Source: Alteromonas sp. CI.11.F.A3
GTDB taxonomy: Bacteria; Pseudomonadota; Gammaproteobacteria; Enterobacterales; Alteromonadaceae
Reading direction: 5' to 3'
Length of the DNA stretch: 64,000 nucleotides
NCBI RefSeq assembly: GCF_032925565.1
Contig: NZ_CP136708.1
Location: forward strand, 2,170,001-2,234,000
Shown: positions 7,943 through 14,929 of the stretch, in pieces
Layout of the letters: every line of letters begins with the position of its first letter
Position numbering within the stretch: position 1 is the stretch's first letter
Made by a program: the position numbers and the translations under genes
The notes under the pieces: generated by a model
Seen by the model: the letters and a program-made list of their open reading frames with translations, nothing else
The model's database searches: none
What the model was told of the DNA's origin: nothing

Positions 7943-8260
7943 ACCATACCAATACAACCTATAGATGCCAAAGATTAGACAATAGAAACCTGTCACTGAA
8001 TATATAACCTGAAACACGGTAAATGAATAAGGATGTTTGTCCAAGCTTATCTCAATAGCACTAAATGTTTTTGACACTTGAATAGAGGAATACAATTGCC
8101 AGAAAGACAACGATGAAATAATAAATGAGAGTGTCGTGGTAAGTTTGCGATCAAAGGAATTAGTTAAGTAAAAGAATAGCAAAGCAAGGAAAAAGCCCAA
8201 GCCAATAATAATAACAGCCCTAGCAATATTGGGAGATGATTTGGCTTTTGAAACTTCCAT
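7937..8260 (-). CDS. Cassette membrane protein with three helices, 107 aa
   Basis: ATG at 8260 with AGAGAA just upstream. A short polar N-terminus (MEVSKAKSSPN) is followed by helices at about residues 13-33, 43-60 and 82-103, ending in the aromatic sequence YRLYWYGN. The stop is taken from the attC R'' box. Inner-membrane protein of unknown function. Confidence 0.65.
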   Translation of the reverse strand: MEVSKAKSSPNIARAVIIIGLGFFLALLFFYLTNSFDRKLTTTLSFIISSLSFWQLYSSIQVSKTFSAIEISLDKHPYSFTVFQVIYSVTGFYCLIFGIYRLYWYGN

Positions 8261-8275
8261 AGTTCTCTACTTGGT

Positions 8276-8383
8276 AACTAACTTTCCAATAACGGGCGCA
8301 GGCATGTGGGGCATAATGGCGAAGCCGCCCCACGTGTATGCGTCCCAGCGAACGTAGTGAGTGAGTTTATTGGTTTGTTATGT
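8276..8383 (-). repeat. attC site 18
   Basis: R'' ACATAAC and R' GTTAGTT. Main subtype, ATAACGGG variant. Confidence 0.9.
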
Positions 8384-8392
8384 ACGTGCCAA

Positions 8393-8716
8393 TTACAACC
8401 GCACAAACTTTGTCACCTTATTCTTTAAAAGACGAACAAGTTCGGGCTGCATGCGCTCGTAATTGTCTGGTATGTCTAAGCAAGCCAGTTTTTTACCTTT
8501 AAGTAGATCTTTGTACTTTTTGGCGACTTTGATTCTGTGAGATTTTTCCATAACTAAGATGGCGTCGGCCCATTCAATAAGATCGCCTGAAAGCGGTGTT
8601 TCGGCATCTGCATTTGTGCCGCACCCGATTGCGTTGATTCCTTCATATTCAGAGAAAACTTCCTCACCGGTTGGGCTACGCAAACGATTTTCTGAACAAA
8701 CAAATAATAGGTTCAT
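8393..8716 (-). CDS. Low-molecular-weight tyrosine-phosphatase-like protein, 107 aa
   Basis: From the ATG at 8716 the protein begins MNLLFVCSENRLRSPTGE. The Cys7-to-Arg13 spacing followed by Ser gives the CX5R(S) P-loop of the LMW-PTP fold. ADAILVMEKSHR and LDIPDNY follow, where the Asp would be the general acid. It is shorter than classical LMW-PTPs (about 150 residues) and fits the short subfamily of unclear substrate. AAGGA lies close upstream of the start. The longer frame starting in attC is an artefact. Phosphatase activity is inferred from the motif. Confidence 0.75.
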   Translation of the reverse strand: MNLLFVCSENRLRSPTGEEVFSEYEGINAIGCGTNADAETPLSGDLIEWADAILVMEKSHRIKVAKKYKDLLKGKKLACLDIPDNYERMQPELVRLLKNKVTKFVRL

Positions 8717-8728
8717 ATTTCCTTGAGT

Positions 8729-8844
8729 ACATAACACCCCACTAAGGGGCGATAATACATGGGCTAAAATTAGGAGCGAAGTGACGCAGCCCATGTGTTA
8801 GAGTCCCAACGAGCGAAGCGAGAGGCTTGAGTGGTTTGTTATAA
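8729..8844 (-). repeat. attC site 19
   Basis: R'' TTATAAC and R' GTTATGT. GATAATACATGGGC subtype. Confidence 0.9.
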
Positions 8845-9210
8845 CTCGTTGTTACCACTACGATTCTCTTTATCTATTGTATCGATTTTTGTGTTTAACT
8901 CATCGATTGATAGCTGAATTTGACGCAAAACTGGGTTCGAAAAAGCGTGGTTTCTTATTTCCTCTTCCCTAAATCCTAGCTTTGAATCCAAATAGCCTAA
9001 AATTAAAGAACAAACCACAAACAGAACCAATATCACAGGTACTGCCATAAGAGGTCTTTCAATAACGAATTGACTAACAGGGTTGTTTTCTAGTGAGTTA
9101 ATGAAAACAAATATGATGAGTAAAAATTGAATATAGCCAATATACATCTTTGAACGGTCAATATAGACCTTCCATCGAATCAAAGTCCGTTTATTAAACT
9201 TTCCTTTCAA
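8839..9210 (-). CDS. Cassette membrane protein with coiled-coil tail, 123 aa
   Basis: Start is probably TTG at 9210 behind AGGAG. Basic N-terminus (MKGKFNKRTLIRWK), two membrane helices (about residues 22-40 and 53-73), then a cytosolic-looking tail. The tail ends in a heptad-like helix (QLSIDELNTKIDTIDKEN) that could form a coiled coil. The stop lies in the attC R'' box. Function unknown. Confidence 0.6.
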   Translation of the reverse strand: MKGKFNKRTLIRWKVYIDRSKMYIGYIQFLLIIFVFINSLENNPVSQFVIERPLMAVPVILVLFVVCSLILGYLDSKLGFREEEIRNHAFSNPVLRQIQLSIDELNTKIDTIDKENRSGNNEL

Positions 9211-9225
9211 AAGTTTCTCCTAGAG

Positions 9226-9341
9226 TTATAACCTTAAGCTAAGGGGCGCTAGCGCGTGGGCTAAAATCCGAACGAAGTGAGTCAGCCCACGTGTTAGCGT
9301 CCCAGCGACCGAAGGGAGTGAGCTTTAGCGCTTTGTTATAT
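9226..9341 (-). repeat. attC site 20
   Basis: R'' ATATAAC and R' GTTATAA. GCGCTAGCGCGTGGGCTAAA subtype, close to site 2. Confidence 0.9.
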
Positions 9342-9668
9342 TCGCTCATAAATCGCGCCGCAAATTGTAAAAAGAACCAAGCTAGTCCATATCCATAAAG
9401 CTACTTTATTTGATTTATATCCTCCTTGTCCAAGTTTTGAACTACTACCCGCAAGTTCATTAAAAGCCTTTGAGAGTGTTTTATTTCTAACTAACCCGAA
9501 AGACACAGGTAAACCTATAGATAAAATACAGCCAATAGTTAGTGGCCATATTTGATTATTTGGTACTTCAAAAAATTTGTAGATTGCGATGCTAACTAAT
9601 AACCCACATAAAAATAATAGGAAATGGCAAAAACTAATTAGCACTGTAGGCTCGTGCTCATGATTCAT
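9336..9668 (-). CDS. Cassette membrane protein, paralogue 2, 110 aa
   Basis: Aligns along its whole length with the protein at 6210-6542, with scattered substitutions concentrated in the first two helices. The loop ELAGSSSKLGQGGYKSN and the last 20 residues are almost unchanged. The two cassettes end in different attC subtypes, so this is not a simple recent tandem copy. ATG at 9668; the stop overlaps the attC R'' box. Confidence 0.7.
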   Translation of the reverse strand: MNHEHEPTVLISFCHFLLFLCGLLVSIAIYKFFEVPNNQIWPLTIGCILSIGLPVSFGLVRNKTLSKAFNELAGSSSKLGQGGYKSNKVALWIWTSLVLFTICGAIYERI

Positions 9669-9688
9669 GTTCGATATTTCCCCAAAGA

Positions 9689-9796
9689 ATATAACTTTTA
9701 AATAAGGGGCGCAGGCATGTGGGGCATAATGGCGAAGCCGCCCCGCATGTATGCGTCCCAGCGAACGAAGTGAGTGACTTTATTTTTTTGTTAGGT
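9689..9796 (-). repeat. attC site 21
   Basis: R'' ACCTAAC and R' GTTATAT. Main subtype. Confidence 0.9.
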
Positions 9797-9800
9797 GCGT

Positions 9801-10220
9801 TTATGAAAAATGACACAGACCTGCCTTTTTAATGTAAGGAGCTAAAGCCGCTATCGTTGTGTTGTCACGATACCAAACAATATAAGTATAATCCCATTCC
9901 TCTGAGATAACGCATTCTAGTTCTGGAATTACAAACTGATAAAACTGTGAAGAGTCTTTATTCAATGATTGTTCATAGCTATCAAGAACAGTCGAAACGT
10001 TGGTTATTTTAGTTAGTGTTTCAGTGCTGCAATTTGCCTTTTGAATTTGAAACTTACTTTCTAAAAGAATTAAGAAATTGTGAAATCTTTGCCACTCATG
10101 CTCAGTGACCGAATCCAGTTTGTACTGGTTGTTTTCACCAAGCCAACCAGGCCATAAGGAAATGTATTCCTTTCGAAATTCCGATTTTACGTCCGAATCC
10201 TGAAAATATTTGTGATACAT
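9801..10220 (-). CDS. Soluble cassette protein of unknown function, 139 aa
   Basis: ATG at 10,220 gives MYHKYFQDSD; the longer frame starts in attC and was rejected. Acidic, Trp- and Tyr-rich, with helical N-terminal two-thirds and a C-terminal strand-rich end (ECVISEEWDYTYIVWYRDN). No signal or membrane segment. No family recognised. The composition would suit a small immunity or binding protein, but nothing in the sequence proves this. Confidence 0.6.
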   Translation of the reverse strand: MYHKYFQDSDVKSEFRKEYISLWPGWLGENNQYKLDSVTEHEWQRFHNFLILLESKFQIQKANCSTETLTKITNVSTVLDSYEQSLNKDSSQFYQFVIPELECVISEEWDYTYIVWYRDNTTIAALAPYIKKAGLCHFS

Positions 10221-10235
10221 GGTTTTACTTGAAGC

Positions 10236-10321
10236 ACCTAACATTTAAGTTAAACGGCACGCTTGCCGAGCAAGAGAAACCCGCCGTTGGTATTCGTGTC
10301 CGTTTGAACGTGTTGTTATAC
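10236..10321 (-). repeat. attC site 22, short divergent type
   Basis: R'' GTATAAC and R' GTTAGGT flank only 86 bp, with AAACGG/CCGTTT arms. It is unlike the other attC sites in length and sequence. Confidence 0.8.
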
Positions 10322-10590
10322 GAGCACGAGAATCGATGTAAGGTCTTTTATTTAATTAATTCCGTGTACCTAGCAAATTTTCCCTGTTACTCAGCCGCCG
10401 CGCGAGCAGTCTCTCGCAGTTTGAATGCTACACTTTTAGCGTAAGCGATGCCTTTATCAAGCCGCGTCTTATACGGCATCGCTTACGCTAAAAGCGTGAC
10501 ATAAAAGCTCAAACGTTACTACTGACCTTTGGGCCTGTTTACGCAGTTTGTTACGAGTCAGGTGACCTTGGGAACCTGAATGCTCGTGCC
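10322..10590. other. Gene-less cassette carrying a 20-bp hairpin
   Basis: No convincing gene on either strand. It holds a perfect 20-bp inverted repeat (10,433-10,452 with 10,475-10,494, core TTAGCGTAAGCGATGCC) around a 22-base loop. A TAACAAACTGCG stretch (minus strand, near 10,545-10,556) resembles the end of another attC type, so two old cassettes may be fused here. Confidence 0.6.
10433..10494. repeat. Perfect 20-bp inverted repeat inside cassette
   Basis: CTTTTAGCGTAAGCGATGCC and its exact complement are separated by 22 bases. No run of T follows on either strand, so it is not a typical terminator. Confidence 0.85.
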
Positions 10591-10698
10591 GTATAACTTT
10601 AAGCTAAGGGGCGCAGTTGCGTGGGGCATAATGGCGAAGCCGCCCCGCGTAAATGCGTCCCAGCGACCGAAGGGAGAGGCTTAAGCGCTTTGTTAGAA
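10591..10698 (-). repeat. attC site 23
   Basis: R'' TTCTAAC and R' GTTATAC. AAGCTAAGGGGCGCAGTT subtype. Confidence 0.9.
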
Positions 10699-11009
10699 GC
10701 AGAGCCTATTCCTTTGGCCTTATTAAAAACTAATTAAGCCAGCATACGATTGATTGTTAACACAAACAAGCAAAATGCCAGTGCAGTGATGTAGTTGATT
10801 TAGCTGAAGCAAGCCGCCCTATGAATTACCAAGTGCAATGGCGCTTGCAGAATTGAAATAATAACTCGGCAATAAAGCGCCTATTGCGCAACCTTTGAAG
10901 TAAGCGCGGTGTCATTAAAACTACCAATGCTTGGGCGATGTTGGAAACAACAGGTGAGGGTAGTTGAACTTATAATTTTATAAAGCCAAACGTAGTTTAG
11001 GGTGACGCC
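10699..11009. repeat. Gene-less repeated cassette, copy C
   Basis: Homologous to copies A, B and D. The RAACFS frame is interrupted by TAA directly after FS, and again later. Confidence 0.7.
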
Positions 11010-11118
11010 TTCTAACTTTAAGCTAAGGGGCGCAGATACGTGGGGCATAATTGGCGAAGCCGCCCCGCGTATAGGCGTCCCAGTGACCGAAGGGAGTGGC
11101 TTAAGCGCTTTGTTAGAA
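11010..11118 (-). repeat. attC site 24
   Basis: R'' TTCTAAC and R' GTTAGAA. AAGCTAAGGGGCGCAGATA subtype. Confidence 0.9.
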
Positions 11119-11430
11119 GCAGAGCCTGCACCTTTGGCCTTATTAAAAACTAATAAGGTCAGCATACGATTGATTATTAACACAAACAAGTAAAACAACA
11201 GTGCAGTGATGTAGTTGATTTGACTAAAGCAAGCCGCCCTATGAATTACCAAGTGCAATGGCGCTTGTTGGCCTAGAAAAAGAACTTGGCGGTAAAGCGC
11301 CTATTGCGCAACCTTTGAAGTTAATGCGGCGAAGTTAAAACCACCAAAAGCCAGAGCGATGTTGGTGAAAGCAGGTGAGGGTAGTTGCATTGAGATTTGT
11401 ATTAAGCCAAACGAGGTTTAGGCTGGCGCC
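11119..11430. repeat. Gene-less repeated cassette, copy D
   Basis: Next to copy C as a tandem pair, and more diverged toward its right end (for example GGCGAAGTTAAAACCACC). The RAACFSQINYIT frame is open here, as in copy A. Confidence 0.7.
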
Positions 11431-11538
11431 TTCTAACTTTTAAATAAGGGGCGCAAGCATGTGGGGCATAATGGCGAAGCCGCCCCGCATGTATGCGTCC
11501 CAACGAACGAAGTGAGTGACTTAATTTTTTTGTTATAC
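11431..11538 (-). repeat. attC site 25
   Basis: R'' GTATAAC and R' GTTAGAA. Main subtype. Confidence 0.9.
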
Positions 11539-11946
11539 GCGCTTTTCAACGAAGTGCATACCCCAGCGGTTTGATGCAGAAAGCATAAAGCCAAAATAGA
11601 CGATTGGAAATACACAGCCCAAGAATGCTTCACTTCCTGTTTTAGCGAGTAGAGATTCAAAGAAATTCACTACGAGGCAAAACAGAGTTATAAACCAAAT
11701 CGCTTTTATAACGTTGTCGTAAATATGGTTTTTTAGAATGCCGCTGTGTTCTTGGAAGCTGAAGACAAAGCCTGAAAGTTTGCAAGTAAGCCAAGTTAAG
11801 AAAAAAGATGAAAATGAAATGAAGATTGCAGCTGCTATTTCTTGAGTAAGCACGCCAATTAAGAACGCAGAAGCACACCAAACTAGTGGTAACTTAAGCC
11901 CTAACTTTTGAGTAATGAGAAGATACTTAGGTTTTTTAAGCTGCAT
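11533..11946 (-). CDS. Cassette membrane protein (copy 2), 137 aa
   Basis: ATG at 11,946 follows AAGGA by five bases. Two helices lie at about residues 21-55, with further helices at about 80-100 and 110-125; the C-terminus is basic (MHFVEKRV). The first 36 codons recur almost unchanged at 1-108, so this cassette is present at least twice. The stop overlaps the attC R'' box. No family recognised. Confidence 0.7.
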   Translation of the reverse strand: MQLKKPKYLLITQKLGLKLPLVWCASAFLIGVLTQEIAAAIFISFSSFFLTWLTCKLSGFVFSFQEHSGILKNHIYDNVIKAIWFITLFCLVVNFFESLLAKTGSEAFLGCVFPIVYFGFMLSASNRWGMHFVEKRV

Positions 11947-11968
11947 TTCTATCCTTGATGCTCATAGC

Positions 11969-12068
11969 GTATAACGCCCGCATAAGTGGCGCAACAAAGC
12001 TTGGCTATAATAGCGAAGAATGAGCGAAGCCAAGCTTTTTGCGTCCATCCTTAATGCGATTGTTATAT
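11969..12068 (-). repeat. attC site 26, divergent type
   Basis: R'' ATATAAC and R' GTTATAC flank AAAGCTTGGCTATAAT and CGAAGCCAAGCTTTTT arms. It is different from the dominant subtype and closes the first cassette of the array. Confidence 0.88.
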
Positions 12069-12710
12069 TCACTCGTTAATATCGGGCAAAACAGTTGCGT
12101 CAAATAATATACGATGTTGGCTCGGATTCCTTTGGCAAAGCAATGTATGCTTTTTATAGTTTTTAGGACCCACAATACATAATTTCATTTCCGATTGACA
12201 CCATGGACAATCACATGTGATTTTCGAAAGATAAATCCCATCTTTTGTTCCCGCCTCCAAATTATTTAAGCCCCAAAAATGGGTAAACCTAAATCTTTTT
12301 AAAGTAAAAGAGAGCATTACAAAAGTTAAAGAGATGCCTAAACCAATTATGAATAAATGAGGGATGTAGCTCAGAGAAGTGAAATATGGGAGTAAAAAAC
12401 CAATAATGCTCGCAAGACTTCCCCAAGTTCCTAATTTTAAAATAGAGGAACGGTTAGCAACTTTACCATTTGATGACCAGGGTAGGTTTACTAAGTGACG
12501 CTTTATATTCAGGATATTCGGATCAATTTTATTCGAGTCATTGTAATTATCGCCAATATGAATAGAGCTATCGACAATTTCTGACCCAATTGTATTTACA
12601 CTTTTTTTACCACTAGAAATCGAGTTACCACTAGCTTCTTTTTTTGTGCCGCACGAAGAACAAAATATATGTTCAACAGCCATTTCATTACCACAGTTTG
12701 AACAAAACAC
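12069..12710 (-). CDS. Zinc-ribbon membrane protein, first cassette
   Basis: GTG at 12,710 gives a 213-residue protein starting VFCSNCGNEM with a second CSSCG about 14 residues later, a typical four-Cys zinc ribbon. A Ser/Asn-rich linker and two membrane helices (about residues 112-155) follow. The tail has a further CDCPWC pair and a later Cys and His. AAGGAG lies 11 bases before the GTG and just inside the cassette edge. A longer frame from 12,770 begins outside the cassette, so I prefer the GTG. Function unknown; a membrane-tethered metal or nucleic-acid binder is plausible. Confidence 0.7.
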   Translation of the reverse strand: MFCSNCGNEMAVEHIFCSSCGTKKEASGNSISSGKKSVNTIGSEIVDSSIHIGDNYNDSNKIDPNILNIKRHLVNLPWSSNGKVANRSSILKLGTWGSLASIIGFLLPYFTSLSYIPHLFIIGLGISLTFVMLSFTLKRFRFTHFWGLNNLEAGTKDGIYLSKITCDCPWCQSEMKLCIVGPKNYKKHTLLCQRNPSQHRILFDATVLPDINE

Positions 12711-12730
12711 AGATTTGAATACTCCTTGTG

Positions 12731-12800
12731 AATATAACAATTTAGTGTACGGAAAAAATCCTTTATGCAAGGTGGAAAATTTCCATATTTCATTGATTTA
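12731..12800 (-). other. Array end with possible attI remnant
   Basis: GTTATAT on the minus strand (12,738-12,731) is the recombination core that opens the first cassette and matches that cassette's own R'' box ATATAAC. The DNA to its right is no longer attC-like, so this is where attI should be. I cannot confirm the integrase-binding repeats by eye. Confidence 0.45.
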
Positions 12801-13205
12801 TTAACCGAGTCTATTTTTTAAGTTTCTGAATGGCAAGTCATTATTAATAACCCCTGAACCACACCATGGGAAAGGCGGAAAAATTCCGTAATAGATCGAG
12901 TATATGCAACTGAATCTTTAACTGTATAAAAAAAACAGTGTTTGTGCGAAGTTATTTTAGTTTGATAAATTCTAAATTACCGCAGTAGTCATTCACTTGC
13001 TATGGGTTAGAGTAAATGCGCTAAATATAACTATGTTGATACAAATAGGCAGTTTTTAGCGACTATTACGCCTGCTAAATCTTGTATTCGAATACTATAA
13101 TGCACTACATAGAGCAGCTTAAACCTTAAGCGCGTCACCAATCTTTTAATAGTGCTTACCTCTGGCTAGGCGGTGACCGCGTAATCAACTTTGGCAGGTA
13201 ATTTT
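12801..13205. other. Non-coding stretch where intI would be expected
   Basis: About 400 AT-rich bases with no frame resembling a tyrosine recombinase on either strand, and no remnant that I can recognise. It likely holds the promoter of the downstream SDR gene. Confidence 0.6.
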
Positions 13206-14156
13206 ATGGCGACTAACAACCAATTTGGCCCTAAAGGCTGGACTCCCGAGCGTTTAGGATCTCTTACGGAAAAAGCGTTTCTCATCACTGGCGCAAATAC
13301 CGGCGCAGGATTTCAGGCTACGCGAATCTTGCTATCGAAAGGGGCTAGTGTGGTAATGCTAAACCGTAACCCTAGCAAATCGGAAGCTGCCATAGCCCGG
13401 CTAAAAAGTGAATTTGGTGATGAAGCTAAAGTTAGCTTTATACAATTAGATTTAGCGGAATTGGCGTCAGTAAGGCGCGCGTCGAAAGAAATATTAGAAA
13501 AGGTGCCTAAAATCGATGCACTGATGTGTAATGGCGCAATCGCTCAAATCGCCACGCAACAGCTTACCGTTGACGGGTTTGAAAGTCAGTTAGGGGTAAA
13601 TCATTACGGTCACTTTTTATTATGTGGTTTGCTTTTTGAAAGAATTGACGCATCACATGGCAGAATTGTAGTGGTGTCTAGTGAAGGCCATAAAATGGGT
13701 TTAAAAGCTATTCAATTCGATGACATGAATTGGGACAAAAACTACCATCCAAATAAAGTGTATAGCCAAAGTAAGCTAGCTCAAATGATGTTTGCCTATG
13801 AACTGCAAGACAAAATCAAAGCGGCTGGGAAGAATGTGAAGGTCTACGTTTGCCACCCTGGGGCTTCAAATACATCCCTTATCAGGGAAAGCGCGAGCTT
13901 TATGACGCGGATCTCTTGGGCATTTATGGTTAAAATCGGCTTAGCGCAAACCGCAGAAAAAGGCGCTTACCCAGAGGTAATGTGTGCAACCGAAGAAAAC
14001 TTAAAAGAGCGTGCTTATTATGGGCCAACTGGCATCATGAATTTTGGTGGCCCAGTAGGTGAGGGTAAGCTTGAATCATTTGTTTTGCAAAAAGACGCGT
14101 TAACTCGATTGTGGTCGCTTTCTGAAAAAGAAACCGCTATTGATTGGCCGCTTTAA
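13206..14156 (+). CDS. Short-chain dehydrogenase, retinol-dehydrogenase-like
   Basis: A 316-residue SDR. The cofactor motif TGANTGAG is at residues 28-35. NGAI replaces the usual NNAG at about 109. The catalytic YSQSK has Tyr at about 186. These mark an NAD(P)-dependent oxidoreductase related to retinol dehydrogenase/WW-domain-type SDRs; the substrate is unknown. ATG at 13,206 sits seven bases after AGG; the frame also reads from a TTG at 13,191, which I reject. It is the first chromosomal gene beyond the integron and appears to be single. Confidence 0.8.
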   Translation: MATNNQFGPKGWTPERLGSLTEKAFLITGANTGAGFQATRILLSKGASVVMLNRNPSKSEAAIARLKSEFGDEAKVSFIQLDLAELASVRRASKEILEKVPKIDALMCNGAIAQIATQQLTVDGFESQLGVNHYGHFLLCGLLFERIDASHGRIVVVSSEGHKMGLKAIQFDDMNWDKNYHPNKVYSQSKLAQMMFAYELQDKIKAAGKNVKVYVCHPGASNTSLIRESASFMTRISWAFMVKIGLAQTAEKGAYPEVMCATEENLKERAYYGPTGIMNFGGPVGEGKLESFVLQKDALTRLWSLSEKETAIDWPL

Positions 14157-14192
14157 TTTAACAAGTAAGACGCTTTGTGTTTGGGCTAAAAG

Positions 14193-14921
14193 ATGAAAAG
14201 ATTAATTTTGGGTGTGGGTATCAGTATGTTAATTACAATGAATTCATCGGCTAACGATAGTAGTAAGTTTGCCGATACTCAGCAGGCTGTTCAAAGCTCG
14301 GAACAAAGCTCTGATCAAGGTGCAATACAAGATGTTGAGGGCAACGTTTATCGTACAGTTAATATTGGCGATAGAGTATGGCTGGCTGAAAATTTAAGGT
14401 CGACTAAATTTCAGGATGGCACTGCGGTAAATACGGGCTTCATTCCTGATGATAACGACAAAAACCTATCAAGCTATGGCAGGCTTTATGATTGGAATGA
14501 TGTTTCTGACGCCCGAAATATTTGCCCTGTGGGGTGGCGAGTTGCATCAGATGAAGACTGGAAAGCGCTGGAGTCTGCTATTGGTATTGCCGAATCTGAT
14601 CTGGATAAAGAAGGGTGGAGAGGCGAAAACGACATTGCGATTACACTTAAAGCTTCACAACCAAATACAGTGTTTAAGCGTTTTGACCAGTCCCAAGTAA
14701 ATAAGCATAAATTTTCTGCCACGCCAGCGGGTGTGAAGTTGGGTAATTGGTATATTACCCAAGGCATGTATACTGAGTTTTGGACAAGCAGCAATGCAAC
14801 TGAAAAAGAGGCGTTTGCTAGAACACTTGCATATTCGTGGTGGAACTCTCATAAAGGAGAAATTCGCCGCGCCAAACTCAAAAAGAGTTATATGTCCTCG
14901 GTTAGGTGCGTAAAAATTTAG
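14193..14921 (+). CDS. FISUMP-domain exported protein
   Basis: 242 residues with a hydrophobic signal-like N-terminus (about residues 1-20), a Ser/Gln-rich linker, then the Fibrobacter-succinogenes-major-paralogous pattern: DVEGNVYRTVNIGDRVWLAENL, GRLYDWNDV, CPVGWRVASDEDWKALE, and a late FWTSS and SVRCVK. These domains occur in secreted or surface proteins; the role is unknown. The gene lies 36 bases after the SDR stop, so the two may be cotranscribed. Its end overlaps the earliest possible start of the next gene. Confidence 0.75.
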   Translation: MKRLILGVGISMLITMNSSANDSSKFADTQQAVQSSEQSSDQGAIQDVEGNVYRTVNIGDRVWLAENLRSTKFQDGTAVNTGFIPDDNDKNLSSYGRLYDWNDVSDARNICPVGWRVASDEDWKALESAIGIAESDLDKEGWRGENDIAITLKASQPNTVFKRFDQSQVNKHKFSATPAGVKLGNWYITQGMYTEFWTSSNATEKEAFARTLAYSWWNSHKGEIRRAKLKKSYMSSVRCVKI

Positions 14922-14929
14922 GTTTAATA

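Noticed and set aside
5310..8794. Long starts reading out of attC (frames starting MGCVTS... or MPHAT...)
   Set aside because: The first 18-26 codons are attC sequence and are repeated before unrelated genes. Internal ATGs just inside the cassettes, some with ribosome sites, give better proteins.
10229..10444. 71-codon plus-strand frame over attC 22
   Set aside because: It crosses the recombination site, opposes the array direction and has no ribosome site or family match.
131..12068. Regularly spaced repeats that could be mistaken for a CRISPR array
   Set aside because: The units are about 100 bp imperfect palindromes with RYYYAAC/GTTRRRY-like ends and genes between them, which are attC sites. 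Spacing is uneven and no cas gene is present.
12801..13205. Search for an intI remnant
   Set aside because: No tyrosine-recombinase motif (R-H-R-Y boxes) or long frame was seen on either strand.
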